A stretch of DNA of 20,311 nucleotides, taken from positions 1 to 20,311 of the forward strand of contig JAEYNH010000096.1 in assembly GCA_023412655.1 (NCBI GenBank). Direction: 5' to 3'. This DNA comes from Pseudomonadota bacterium (lineage in GTDB: Bacteria > Pseudomonadota > Alphaproteobacteria > Caulobacterales > Caulobacteraceae). The translations under genes were made by a program, and so were the position numbers. Under the pieces are notes generated by a model that was not told the origin of the DNA, made no database searches, and was given only the letters and a program-made list of their open reading frames with translations. Within the stretch, counting starts at the first letter, position 1. Each line of letters begins with the position of its first letter. Below, piece after piece: positions 6,545 through 14,734 of the stretch.

Positions 6545-8022
6545 GCCGGCTTCTTCGCCCGGCGACGCGACGTCGCCTTGGTCGGAGCGCCCGGCAGGCG
6601 GATCTCGAAGGTGGCGCCTTCCGGCCCCGTGGAGGCCAGGGTCAGCTCCCCGCCGTGGCCAACGGCGAGCTCCCTGGCGATAGCAAGGCCCAGGCCCGCC
6701 CCGTCCGGGCGCCCGGAGCCGGCGAACGGCTGGAACAGTCGCTCCTGCACACGCTCAGGGATGCCCGGGCCGTTGTCAGAGACCCGGATCACCGCCGCGT
6801 TCGGCGCAGCTTCCAGCGCCACCTCGATCTGGCCGGGACGCGTGCGGCCCTGCTGGTGCTCGATGGCCTGACGAGCGTTGCGGAACAGGTTCACGAGGAT
6901 CCGGTGCAGCTGGTCGGGGTCGGCCATCACCTGGTCGGCGCGGTCGAGGTGGCTGACCAGCTTCACGTCCCGGTCCGCCAGCCGGGCCTCCAGGGCGGCC
7001 TCATCCACCGCCTCGGCGAGGCGCACGGGCTTCGGCTCCGGGGCCGCCTCCTGGGTCTTGCCGTAGGTCAGCACGTCGGAGGCCAGTTTCACGGCGCGGT
7101 CCAGCGCCCGCTCCAGACGCGGAAGAGCCTGGCTCACCTTCGGGTCCTGCAGCGCCGCGAGGCGTTCCGAGGCGATCTGAGCCGAGGTGAGCATGTTCTT
7201 GAGGTCGTGGTTGATCTTGGCGACAGCCTCGCCAAGCGCGGCCAGGCGCGCCCGGGAGTTCAACGCCGCCCGCAGGTCGGCCTGCATCCGGTCGAGCTCG
7301 GCTTCGGCGCGGCCGATCTCGTCCCTCCTGCCCGAGAGCTGGACGCGGGCGTCGGGATCTTCCGGATCGGCCCGGAACCGCTCCATGGCGTAGGTGATCC
7401 GTTGCATGGGCCGCACCAGGAACAGGTTCAGGGCCACGAAGACCAGGACGCCGGCGAGGGTCGAGACGAAGGCGACGATGGCCAGAAGCCGCCACAGATA
7501 ACTGGCCAGGGCGCGCTTGAGCTCGGTGTCGACGGCGACGAACTCGATGAACTCGGCTTGGCGGAAGCGCGGCTCGGCCACCACCCGCACCCGCCGGCCT
7601 TCGGGACCGAAGATGGTGCGGAACGGCGCGAACAGGCCAAGTCCGGCGGCGCGGGGGCGCAGGTCCACCACATAGGGCGCCTCAACCGGCCGGGCTCCGG
7701 CGAACACCAGCGAGCGCACCCCGTCCACTGATATGGCCACGATCTCGACGCCCGCGCCTTCCAGGAGCTGCGTCTTGAGCTGCTCGCTCACCACGCGGTC
7801 CGGGGCGACCTCCGGGGCCAGCGAGGCGAGTTCGGCGGCGCGGACCCGGTCCAGCAGCCACTGGCGCTCATAGGCTGCGAGGGTCGGCGGAATGGCGATC
7901 AGGCCGCCGAACAGGGCGAACAGCACCGTGAGCACCAGCAGGCGCGCCGAAAGGCCGCCGGGCCAAAAGATGCGGCGCCTGTCCCGCTCGGGAGGTTCCT
8001 TGGGCGCAGAGGCGTCCGCCAT
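6541..8022 (-). CDS. Membrane sensor histidine kinase (HAMP, orphan)
   Basis: A 493-residue kinase. A first membrane segment (about 25-48) is followed by a periplasmic sensor of roughly 125 residues without a recognisable fold, a second membrane segment (about 176-203) and a HAMP region beginning at VRPMQRITYAMERF. The H-box AVAKINHDLKNMLTSAQ has phospho-acceptor His272. The ATPase domain shows N-box NLFRNARQAIE, G1 DNGPGIP and G2 GAGLGLAIARELAVGHGG. The C-terminus is Lys/Arg-rich (TSRRRAKKPA). ATG 8022 was chosen; the 20-residue extension from GTG 8082 has no kinase-like content. No response regulator is nearby, so the partner is unknown. The gene lies 80 bp after pyrD on the same strand and may share its transcript. 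Confidence 0.93.
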   Translation of the reverse strand: MADASAPKEPPERDRRRIFWPGGLSARLLVLTVLFALFGGLIAIPPTLAAYERQWLLDRVRAAELASLAPEVAPDRVVSEQLKTQLLEGAGVEIVAISVDGVRSLVFAGARPVEAPYVVDLRPRAAGLGLFAPFRTIFGPEGRRVRVVAEPRFRQAEFIEFVAVDTELKRALASYLWRLLAIVAFVSTLAGVLVFVALNLFLVRPMQRITYAMERFRADPEDPDARVQLSGRRDEIGRAEAELDRMQADLRAALNSRARLAALGEAVAKINHDLKNMLTSAQIASERLAALQDPKVSQALPRLERALDRAVKLASDVLTYGKTQEAAPEPKPVRLAEAVDEAALEARLADRDVKLVSHLDRADQVMADPDQLHRILVNLFRNARQAIEHQQGRTRPGQIEVALEAAPNAAVIRVSDNGPGIPERVQERLFQPFAGSGRPDGAGLGLAIARELAVGHGGELTLASTGPEGATFEIRLPGAPTKATSRRRAKKPA

Positions 8023-8102
8023 GATGCTTCGAGTTAATCCGTCAGCGTCGCCAGGGCAAACGCAGCCTCCCGAAAACACCACATCAGCAAGAGGCGCGCG
8101 GC

Positions 8103-9146
8103 CTATCTTGCGCCCACCGCCTCCGCAGGTGAACGGAATCCGTCCGCCCGCAGGCGCTCGGCCAGCTCGCGCTTGATCCGCGTCACAAGACCAGGGCCTT
8201 CGAAGACCAGCGCCGAATAAAGCTGCACCGCCTGGGCCCCGGCGCGCAGCTTGGCATAGGCGTCGGCGCCGGAGGCGACCCCCCCCGCGCCGATCAACGT
8301 CAGCCTCCCGGAGGAAGCCTCGGCGAACCGGGCCAGCATCTGGGTGGAGAGGCTCATCAGCGGCGCACCCGACAGCCCGCCCGCCTCGTCCCGCAGGGGC
8401 GAGGTCAGCCCGTCCCGGCGAAGCGTCGTGTTGGAAACGATGATCCCGGCCAGGCCGTGCGCGACGACGGTCTCGGTGATCGCTTCGACCTCGCCGTCCT
8501 CAAGGTCCGGCGCGACCTTGAGGAACATGGGGACACGCCCCGCGGCGGGCAGCGCATCGCGCGCCTCCGCCAGGCGGCCCAGGAGCTCCTGCAGCGCGGC
8601 CTGCGTCTGCAGGGCGCGCAGTCCGGGTGTGTTGGGCGAGGAGATGTTGATCGTGAAGTAGTCGGCGAGGCCCCAAAGGCGGGTCAGGCCGGTGACGTAG
8701 TCGGCGATCCGGTCCTCGGCATCCTTGTTCGCGCCGATGTTGGCGCCCACGACGCCCCGGCCGCGGCGCGCCAGCCGCCCGGCGAACGCCTCCAGCCCTT
8801 CATTGTTGAAGCCCATGCGGTTGATGACCGCCTGATCCTCGGACAGTCGGAACAGGCGCGGGCGGGGATTGCCGGCCTGGGGCTTCGGCGTGACCGTGCC
8901 GCATTCCACGAAGCCGAAGCCGGCCTTCAGCATGGGGCCGAACACCTCGGCGTTCTTGTCGAAGCCGGGCGCCAGACCCACCGGATTGGGCAGCGACAGA
9001 CCCGCCACCGTGGTGGCCAGGATCGGGTCGTCCGCGCCTGCCCTGGGCCCGAGACCCGCCTTCAGGCCGCGGATCGCCAGGGTGTGGGCGTCCTCCGGGT
9101 CGAGGCTGCGCAGCGCCCGGGTGGCGAGGCCGTGGAGACCGCTCAC
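8103..9146 (-). CDS. pyrD: Dihydroorotate dehydrogenase, quinone-dependent (class 2)
   Basis: A 347-residue enzyme for the fourth step of pyrimidine synthesis: it oxidises dihydroorotate to orotate with FMN and passes electrons to membrane quinone. The class 2 N-terminal helices are present (DPEDAHTLAIRGLKAGLG), as are VGLAPGFDKNAE, FVECGTVTPKPQAGNPRPR, INRMGFNNEG and NISSPNTPGLRALQ with catalytic Ser170. The FMN phosphate region LIGAGGVASGADAYAKLRAG and the QLYSALVFEGP end follow. The GTG start overlaps the DUF952 stop by 4 bases (GTGA), indicating translational coupling. Confidence 0.96.
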   Translation of the reverse strand: MSGLHGLATRALRSLDPEDAHTLAIRGLKAGLGPRAGADDPILATTVAGLSLPNPVGLAPGFDKNAEVFGPMLKAGFGFVECGTVTPKPQAGNPRPRLFRLSEDQAVINRMGFNNEGLEAFAGRLARRGRGVVGANIGANKDAEDRIADYVTGLTRLWGLADYFTINISSPNTPGLRALQTQAALQELLGRLAEARDALPAAGRVPMFLKVAPDLEDGEVEAITETVVAHGLAGIIVSNTTLRRDGLTSPLRDEAGGLSGAPLMSLSTQMLARFAEASSGRLTLIGAGGVASGADAYAKLRAGAQAVQLYSALVFEGPGLVTRIKRELAERLRADGFRSPAEAVGAR

Positions 9147-9484
9147 GCCAGGCGCCCCACTTGCGGGACCCCCGAGGCGTCCAGAGGCGCTTCGGTGACG
9201 GCCCGCACCAGTCCGGTGTCGAGCGCCCCGTAGAGGTGCGGGAAGAGGTCCCCGCCGCGCGACGGCTCGAACTTCAGGTCCGGCCCCAGGTCGTCGGCCT
9301 CGACCGCCAGGACAACCAGATCAGGCTGACCCGCAAAGTGGCGCCGGGCGGTCTCCTGCGCCTGGGCCGCCGTGGAGAAGTGGATGAAGCCGTCCGCCAG
9401 ATCGACCGGCGAGCCGGCGAAGCGCCCCTCGGCCTGGGCGGCGGCCCAGTCCTGGCGGGGCAGGATCTTGTAGATCCGCGTCAC
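9143..9484 (-). CDS. DUF952 family protein
   Basis: A 113-residue protein of the DUF952 family. Visible are IYKILPRQDWAAAQAEGRFAGS, the LADGFIHFSTAAQAQETARRHF core and DLKFEPSRGGDLFPHLYGAL. The conserved GFIHFS and FPHLYG segments define the family, whose fold is thought to be related to ADP-ribosyltransferases/2'-phosphotransferase-like folds, but its function is not established. GTG 9484 is the start: AGGA lies 7 bases upstream and the similarity begins there. The frame is open to 9526, but that would overlap the sixA-like gene. It sits 10 bp after that gene and overlaps pyrD, a pairing I recall from Caulobacterales. Confidence 0.88.
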   Translation of the reverse strand: MTRIYKILPRQDWAAAQAEGRFAGSPVDLADGFIHFSTAAQAQETARRHFAGQPDLVVLAVEADDLGPDLKFEPSRGGDLFPHLYGALDTGLVRAVTEAPLDASGVPQVGRLA

Positions 9485-9494
9485 GGGTCGATCC

Positions 9495-9992
9495 TCATTG
9501 CGGCGGGTCGGGATAGAACAGGCCATCGAAGCTCGGGCGGCCGTTGACGTCGAACAGGAAGACCGCCGTGGCGCCCGGAGGAAACTTCCGCTGGGCCTGG
9601 CTGATCAGCTCGCTGGGTGCGGAGCCTTCGAGCAGCAACTGGACGGCCAATTCCTGCAGGCCCGGATTGTGCGCCACGATCATCACCGTGTTGGCGGTCT
9701 TGCCGGCCCGCTTGGCCGCGTAGCGCAAGGCGCCGGAGTCGGCGTGGTACAGATCGGGCTCGAAGCGCACCTCGGCGTCCGGAAAGCTCGGCTGCAGGGC
9801 CTCCCAGGTATCCCGCGTGCGGGCAGAGGTGGAGACCAGCACGGCGTCGGGCATGAAGCCGAGGTCGGCCAGGCTCGCGCCCATGGCGGCGGACTCCAGC
9901 ACCCCGCGCGGCGCAAGCCTGCGGTCGAAATCATCGCCGGTCACGGAGTCCGGCTCGGCCCTGCCGTGCCGGAAGAGGATCAGCCGCTGCAT
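9495..9992 (-). CDS. SixA-like histidine phosphatase
   Basis: A 165-residue histidine-phosphatase-superfamily protein. The catalytic RHG motif is at residues 8-10 (LFRHGRAEP, nucleophile His9), with STSARTRDTWEAL as the second phosphate-binding region and VMIVAHNPGLQELA containing the second catalytic His (His108). The short length and early RHG fit SixA, which removes phosphate from histidine phosphotransfer domains, but other small phosphohydrolases share the pattern. ATG 9992 is chosen; an extension to 10085 would run into the metX start. It is the first gene of the probable sixA-DUF952-pyrD transcript and is divergent from metX (91 bp). Confidence 0.88.
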   Translation of the reverse strand: MQRLILFRHGRAEPDSVTGDDFDRRLAPRGVLESAAMGASLADLGFMPDAVLVSTSARTRDTWEALQPSFPDAEVRFEPDLYHADSGALRYAAKRAGKTANTVMIVAHNPGLQELAVQLLLEGSAPSELISQAQRKFPPGATAVFLFDVNGRPSFDGLFYPDPPQ

Positions 9993-10048
9993 GAGACGCC
10001 TTCTGCCCGAAGCGTCGTCATAGCCGAGCGGCGGGGCGCTGCAACCCA

Positions 10049-10080
10049 TTGACACAGAAAGGCGTGGACGGTCCAACGCC
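10049..10080 (+). promoter_or_regulatory. metX promoter -35 box and start-proximal hairpin
   Basis: TTGACA at 10049-10054 matches a perfect -35 box. Normal spacing would place transcription start at or near the metX ATG (10084). A hairpin (GGCGT-GGA, loop CGG, TCC-A-ACGCC) fills 10061-10080, and no Shine-Dalgarno sequence is visible. This is compatible with a leaderless mRNA, by inference. Confidence 0.35.
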
Positions 10081-10083
10081 CAC

Positions 10084-11241
10084 ATGACGGCGCAGGCCCA
10101 GATCGCGGAAGGCTTCGAGACGGGCGGCGGAACCTGGCGGTTTCCGGCCAGCCAGCCGCTGCGCCTGGACTCGGGCGGCGAGATCGCGCCGCTGGAGATC
10201 GCCTACAAGACCTATGGGAAGCTGAACGAGACCCGGTCCAACGCGGTCCTCGTCTGCCACGCCCTGACCGGCGACCAGCACCTGGCCTCGACCCACCCCG
10301 TGACCGGCAAGCCGGGCTGGTGGAGCCGCTTCGTCGGGCCCGGCCTCCCCCTCGATCCCGAGCGCCATTTCATCATCTGCACCAACGTGGTCGGCGGCTG
10401 CATGGGCACCACCGGTCCGGCAAGCACCAATCCCGCGACGGGCGAGCCCTATGGCCTGGCCTTTCCGGTGATCACCATCGGCGACATGGTCCGGGCCCAG
10501 GCGATGCTGATCGAGGCCATGGGGATCGAGACCCTGTTCGCCGTGATCGGCGGCTCGATGGGCGGCATGCAGGTGCTCACCTGGGCGGCCGACTATCCCG
10601 AGAAGATCTTCAGCGCCGTCTGCATCGCCGCCGCGCCCCGCCATTCGGCCCAGAACATCGCCTTCCACGAGGTGGGCCGGCAGGCGATCATGGCCGATCC
10701 GAACTGGGTGGGCGGGGCCTACCTGAAGGCGGGCGTGCGGCCTGAAAAGGGCTTGGCGGTGGCCCGAATGGCCGCGCACATCACCTATCTGTCCGAGCCG
10801 GCGCTACAGCGGAAGTTCGGCCGCGAACTGCAGCGCGACGGCCTGTCCTGGGGGTTCGACGCCGACTTCCAGGTGGAAAGCTATCTACGCCACCAGGGCG
10901 CCAGCTTCGTCGATCGCTTCGACGCCAACAGCTACCTCTACATCACCCGGGCCCTGGACTATTTCGACCTCGCCGCCCGCCACGGCGGCTCTCTGGCCGA
11001 GGCGTTCCGCAAGGCCCGCGGGGTACGCTTCTGCGTCCTGTCGTTCTCTTCGGACTGGCTCTATCCCACGGCCGAGAGCCGGGACATCGTCCGGGCCCTC
11101 AACGCCGCCGGCTGCCGGGCCAGCTTCGTGGAAATCGAGAGCGACAAGGGCCACGACGCCTTCTTCCTGGACGAGCCGCAGCTGGACGCGACCCTGCGCG
11201 GCTTCCTGGCCGCCCAGGCCTCGGCCCGAGGGCTCCAGTGA
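10084..11241 (+). CDS. metX: Homoserine O-acyltransferase (MetX type)
   Basis: A 385-residue alpha/beta-hydrolase that activates homoserine as its O-acyl ester for methionine synthesis. Family landmarks are VCHALTGDQH, the oxyanion-region FIICTNVVGGCMGTTGP, nucleophile elbow GGSMGGMQ (Ser158), Asp324 in FSSDWLYP and His357 in SDKGHDAFF, which complete the triad. Some MetX-fold enzymes use succinyl-CoA instead of acetyl-CoA, so the acyl donor is not certain. ATG 10084 is the only sensible start and lacks a visible ribosome-binding site. The stop overlaps the metW start (GTGA), the usual metXW arrangement of alphaproteobacteria. Confidence 0.95.
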   Translation: MTAQAQIAEGFETGGGTWRFPASQPLRLDSGGEIAPLEIAYKTYGKLNETRSNAVLVCHALTGDQHLASTHPVTGKPGWWSRFVGPGLPLDPERHFIICTNVVGGCMGTTGPASTNPATGEPYGLAFPVITIGDMVRAQAMLIEAMGIETLFAVIGGSMGGMQVLTWAADYPEKIFSAVCIAAAPRHSAQNIAFHEVGRQAIMADPNWVGGAYLKAGVRPEKGLAVARMAAHITYLSEPALQRKFGRELQRDGLSWGFDADFQVESYLRHQGASFVDRFDANSYLYITRALDYFDLAARHGGSLAEAFRKARGVRFCVLSFSSDWLYPTAESRDIVRALNAAGCRASFVEIESDKGHDAFFLDEPQLDATLRGFLAAQASARGLQ

Positions 11242-11948
11242 ACGGCATGCGCGAGGACTTCCGCGAGATCCTGCGACTGGTGCGCCCGGGCGCGCGGGTG
11301 CTCGACGTCGGCTGCGGCGAGGGCGAACTCCTGGAACTGCTGACCCGGGAGAAGCGCGTGGACGGCCAGGGCCTGGAGATCAGCCCCGAAGGCGTCGCCG
11401 CCTGCCTGGCGCGGGGCTTGGCCGTGGTCCAGGGCGATGGCGATCGGGACCTCGACCACTTCCCGACCCGGGCGTTCGACTACGCGGTGCTGTCAAAAAC
11501 CCTGCAGCAGATGCGCGAGCCGCGCCATGTGCTCTCCGAGCTGCTGCGGATCGCCGACCAGGCGGTGGTTTCGGTGCCGAACTTCGGCCACTGGAAGGTC
11601 CGCTGGGCCCTGCTCTCCCGCGGCCGGATGCCCGAGACCGGCGCCCTGCCCGAGCCGTGGTGGTCGACGCCAAACATCCACCTTTGCACCCTCGCCGACT
11701 TCACGGCGCTGTGCGACGACCTCGATCTGCGCATCGACGCCTGCGTGGCCCTGGCCGACGGCCGCCCGGCCCGGCAGATCGACCCGCGACGGCCCGTCGA
11801 AAACTGGCGCGCCGAGACGGCGCTGTTCCTGCTCAGCCGCGCCGCGGCCGGAGCGCCCGAGGCCGTGCCCCAGAACCTGTTCGGCGAGATCGAGCTGCCC
11901 AAGCCGGAAGCGCAGACGGCCAAGCGCCGGCGGAAGACCCGGGCCTGA
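11238..11948 (+). CDS. metW: Methionine biosynthesis protein MetW
   Basis: A 236-residue protein of the MetW family, a SAM-methyltransferase-like fold that works with MetX in homoserine acylation. SAM-binding motif I is RVLDVGCGEGELLELL (20-35). The MetW-typical stretches GQGLEISPEGVAACLARGL, VVQGDGDRDLDHFP, DYAVLSKTLQQMREPRHVL and VSVPNFGHWKVRWALLSRGR follow. It is translationally coupled to metX (4-base overlap); ATG 11247 is an alternative start. The C-terminus carries a tail of about 30 residues that ends in a basic cluster (AKRRRKTRA), longer than the ~200 residues common in the family. It converges on the TetR gene 36 bp away. Confidence 0.94.
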   Translation: MNGMREDFREILRLVRPGARVLDVGCGEGELLELLTREKRVDGQGLEISPEGVAACLARGLAVVQGDGDRDLDHFPTRAFDYAVLSKTLQQMREPRHVLSELLRIADQAVVSVPNFGHWKVRWALLSRGRMPETGALPEPWWSTPNIHLCTLADFTALCDDLDLRIDACVALADGRPARQIDPRRPVENWRAETALFLLSRAAAGAPEAVPQNLFGEIELPKPEAQTAKRRRKTRA

Positions 11949-11956
11949 CCTTCGCC

Positions 11957-11979
11957 GGGGGAGGCGCCTGGCGGCCCCC
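11957..11979. terminator. Possible bidirectional terminator between metW and the tetR-like gene
   Basis: GGGGG (11957-11961) and CCCCC (11975-11979) flank a short loop that itself holds AGGCGCCT, in the 36-bp gap between convergent genes. No T-run follows, so support is weak. Confidence 0.25.
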
Positions 11980-11984
11980 ACAGG

Positions 11985-13217
11985 CTAAAGCTTGAAGACC
12001 CCCATCATCATCGGCTTGGCGAAGACCGCGGGCGCCGCCTTCGGCCGGACGTCCGGCACCAGGGCGCCCAGGTCGGCGCAGGCGTTCAGCGTCGCATTCA
12101 GCATCTGGGCTGCGATCACCGGGTCCACCGGCCGGATCGAGCCCTCGACGATCCCGTCCGAGATCATTGAGGCGAACCGGTCGGAGATGCGGTTGGCGTG
12201 CTCCACCATCACCCGGCGCATCTCCTCGGGCAGGGCGGTGAGCGCCGAGGTGCGCAGCATCGGCCCGTGGTCCGAGAGCTGGAACTCGCAGAGAGCGGCG
12301 GCGCAAGAGCAGAGGCGGTCCCACTCGTTGCCGGGCAGGTCCATGGCGAGCCTCTGACCCCGCCGCATGACCTCGAAGGTGCGCTCGAAGCAGGCGACCA
12401 CCAGATCGTCCTTGGCGTCGTTGTGGTGGTAGAAGCTGCCCTTGGTGACGTTGAGTTCGGCCGAGATCTTGTCCACCGAGGCGCCGCGATAGCCGCGCCT
12501 GTTGATGAGCTTGGTGGCCGCCAGCAGGAAGGTTTCCCGGGCCAACTCTGGCCCCTCGCGCGCCGCCAGGGCGTCCATGGGGATCGGGCGGGGCGTCCAG
12601 GCGTCCTCCTCGGTGGCGACGCCGTTGATCAGGATGTCGTGCATCCGATCACGCACCCGGGGATAGTCTTCGGGATCGTACTTGGGCAGCCAGTTGGGCA
12701 GCCAGAAGATCTGCTCCAGCAGCATGCGCGTGCGCGCCGTGCGCCGGCCGCGGGTCATGCCCACCAGCTCCGGAGAGTCGAAGATCTGGCGCACCTTGCG
12801 GAACAGCCGCCCGTAGGCCTGGGCGGCCTCTTCCCGGCGAGGCTCGTTGAGGGCGCGCATGTCGGAGATCACCGGCAAAGGCGGCGCGTCTTCGACGGCG
12901 GTCTGACGCATCCGCTCGAAATACAGCGTGAGGAGGGCGTGCAACCGGGTGGACGGCGTGGGCTCGGCCAAGGCCGCCTCGGCCATTTCCAGCAGGGCCT
13001 CGACCCCGCGGCCGATGCAGGCCGCCGCCAGGTCGTCCTTGCGCTTGAAGTAGTAGGTGACGCTGGTGGTGGAGAGGTCCACGGCCGCCGCCGCGTCCGA
13101 CAATGTCAGACCCTTAACGCCCTTGCGGTTCAGGATGCGGGTCGCCGCGTCCAGGATCGCTTCACGCTTGCGTTCGAACCGGTCCGTTGATCGCGCCGCC
13201 GCGCCGCGTTGGGCCAT
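11985..13217 (-). CDS. Tandem TetR/AcrR regulator with two DNA-binding domains
   Basis: A 410-residue protein, about twice the usual ~200 for TetR regulators, holding two full units. Unit one has an HTH at about 18-62 (REAILDAATRILNRKGVKG ... TSVTYYFKRKDDL) and a helical ligand region to about 205. Unit two has an HTH at about 226-272 (TFLLAATKLINRRGYRGAS ... KGSFYHHNDAKDDL) and its own C-terminal helices. The linker WTPRPIPMDALAAREGPE joins them with no stop or frameshift. The two halves are diverged, so this is an established fusion rather than a fresh duplication. It may bind DNA as an intramolecular pseudo-dimer. It lies 70 bp downstream of the ScfR-like gene on the same strand; a role in fatty-acid or acetate control is only suggested by position. 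Confidence 0.9.
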   Translation of the reverse strand: MAQRGAAARSTDRFERKREAILDAATRILNRKGVKGLTLSDAAAAVDLSTTSVTYYFKRKDDLAAACIGRGVEALLEMAEAALAEPTPSTRLHALLTLYFERMRQTAVEDAPPLPVISDMRALNEPRREEAAQAYGRLFRKVRQIFDSPELVGMTRGRRTARTRMLLEQIFWLPNWLPKYDPEDYPRVRDRMHDILINGVATEEDAWTPRPIPMDALAAREGPELARETFLLAATKLINRRGYRGASVDKISAELNVTKGSFYHHNDAKDDLVVACFERTFEVMRRGQRLAMDLPGNEWDRLCSCAAALCEFQLSDHGPMLRTSALTALPEEMRRVMVEHANRISDRFASMISDGIVEGSIRPVDPVIAAQMLNATLNACADLGALVPDVRPKAAPAVFAKPMMMGVFKL

Positions 13218-13287
13218 GAACGATGTTACTCCCCTGAAACGCCTTTTTGCCCCGGAAACCGCTCGGGCGCAAAGGGGTCACGCCACG

Positions 13288-14727
13288 TCAGGCCGAGGCA
13301 AAGGGGTAAGGCGAGATCGACTTGGTGAAGTCGTCCACGGTCAGAGTGCGGCTGATAGGCTCGGCCGCCCGCTGCGGACAGGCGGGACGTTCGCAGATCC
13401 GGCAGGCGGGGCCGATCGCGGTGGCCACCGGCTCCTTGAGATCAAGCCCCCGAGAATAGACCAGGCGTTCGGCATATTTCAGCTCGCAGCCCATGCCGAC
13501 CGCGAGTTCGGAATCCTCGCCCGCGTAGGGCGCGGCGATGCGCGAGACGGTGCGCGAGAGGGTGAAGTAGCGCTGGCCGTCGGGGGTCTCGATGACCTGG
13601 GTGACGATGCGGCCCGGCGTGCGGAAGCTGGAATGAATGTTCCAGCGCGGGCAGGCGCCGCCGAAGCGCGAGAACGGAAACGTCCCGCCGGCGAAGCGCT
13701 TGGAGATGTTCCCCGCGCTGTCCACCCGCACCATGAAGAAGGGCACGCCCCGGGCGCCTGGCCGGGCCAGGGTGGTCAGCCGGTGGCAGGCCTGCTCGTA
13801 GCTGACGCCGAAGCGGGCGCGGATCAGTTCGATGTCGTAGCCGGTGCGCTCGGCCGCCTCGTAGAAGGCCTGGTAGGGCATGAGCTGGGCGGCGGCGAGG
13901 TAGTTGGCGAGGCTCACCTTGACCAGCGCGCGGGTCGGACGGTCCGGGGGCCCTGCCCGGTCGGCCAGGGCGTTCAGCAGCTCGCCGTTCTCGAGGACGG
14001 CCAGCTGGTAGGCCAGGGCGAAGGCCCGGCCGGCGCCGGTCAGCACCTCGGACAGGAACAGCCGCTTGCGGTGATAGTCGAACCTGCGGACGCTCTCGGG
14101 CAGGACGTCTACCGGGACGACGCGCACCTGGACGTTGAACTTGGAGAGCAGGCGGTCGCGGGCGGCGGCGGCGAAGTCCTGCGGCTCAGGCTTCAGCTCG
14201 GCGACCAGTCGCTCGGCGGCGTCCTCCAGCTCGCCGAAGTGGTTCTTCTGGGCCTGGATGTAGTCGCGGACCCAGTCGGAGGGCGTCACCACCGAGCTCT
14301 CGAACGCGCCCTCTTCCGGGCGGGCGGCATAGCCCAGTTCGCCGATGCGGCGCTGGTCCAGATAGGCGCGGTAGAGGCGGACGATGGCCTCGGATACAGC
14401 GGGGGCGCTGTCGGCGACCTCAAGCAGTTCATGGCGCGCGATCCCCAGGTCGCGGAACAGCTGGTCCGAGAACACCTCCGAAAGCCCCGTCGCGTTGGTG
14501 CTCTCCGGGTCCGACGAAAGGGTCTTCAGGTCGAGATCATAGGCCTCGGCCAGGCGCAGGAGCACTTGGGCCGTGACCGGGCGCTGGTTGCGCTCGAGCA
14601 GGTTCAGGTAGCTGGGGGAGACGCCGAGATCCTCTGCCATCCGCGTCTGGGTAAGCCCCAGGTCGCGACGCAGCCGCTTTAGCCGCGCGCCGAGGAACAG
14701 CTTCCGGTCGGTAGGTCCTAGAGCCAT
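13288..14727 (-). CDS. ScfR/RamB-like short-chain fatty acyl transcriptional regulator
   Basis: A 479-residue regulator. The N-terminal XRE HTH (about 12-66) includes LGLTQTRMAEDLGVSPSYLN and LERNQRPVTAQVLLRLAEAY. The middle is an IrrE/ImmA-like region in which the peptidase HExxH is replaced (RAFALAYQLAV), so proteolysis is unlikely. The C-terminal DUF2083-type domain has GGACPRWN and a cysteine cluster at Cys442, Cys445 and Cys450 (CRICERPACPQRA). Members of this family (RamB, ScfR) control acetate, propionate and glyoxylate-shunt genes in response to acyl-CoA metabolites. It is divergent from aceA with a repeat-rich intergenic region, strongly suggesting that it regulates aceA, as activator or repressor. 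ATG 14727 was chosen because the HTH starts right after it. Confidence 0.92.
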   Translation of the reverse strand: MALGPTDRKLFLGARLKRLRRDLGLTQTRMAEDLGVSPSYLNLLERNQRPVTAQVLLRLAEAYDLDLKTLSSDPESTNATGLSEVFSDQLFRDLGIARHELLEVADSAPAVSEAIVRLYRAYLDQRRIGELGYAARPEEGAFESSVVTPSDWVRDYIQAQKNHFGELEDAAERLVAELKPEPQDFAAAARDRLLSKFNVQVRVVPVDVLPESVRRFDYHRKRLFLSEVLTGAGRAFALAYQLAVLENGELLNALADRAGPPDRPTRALVKVSLANYLAAAQLMPYQAFYEAAERTGYDIELIRARFGVSYEQACHRLTTLARPGARGVPFFMVRVDSAGNISKRFAGGTFPFSRFGGACPRWNIHSSFRTPGRIVTQVIETPDGQRYFTLSRTVSRIAAPYAGEDSELAVGMGCELKYAERLVYSRGLDLKEPVATAIGPACRICERPACPQRAAEPISRTLTVDDFTKSISPYPFASA

Positions 14728-14734
14728 CCTGTCG

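Noticed and set aside
10000..10083. SAM-II-type riboswitch before metX
   Set aside because: Many alphaproteobacterial metX genes have one, but the 91-bp gap to sixA lacks its conserved pseudoknot strings; only a simple hairpin is present.
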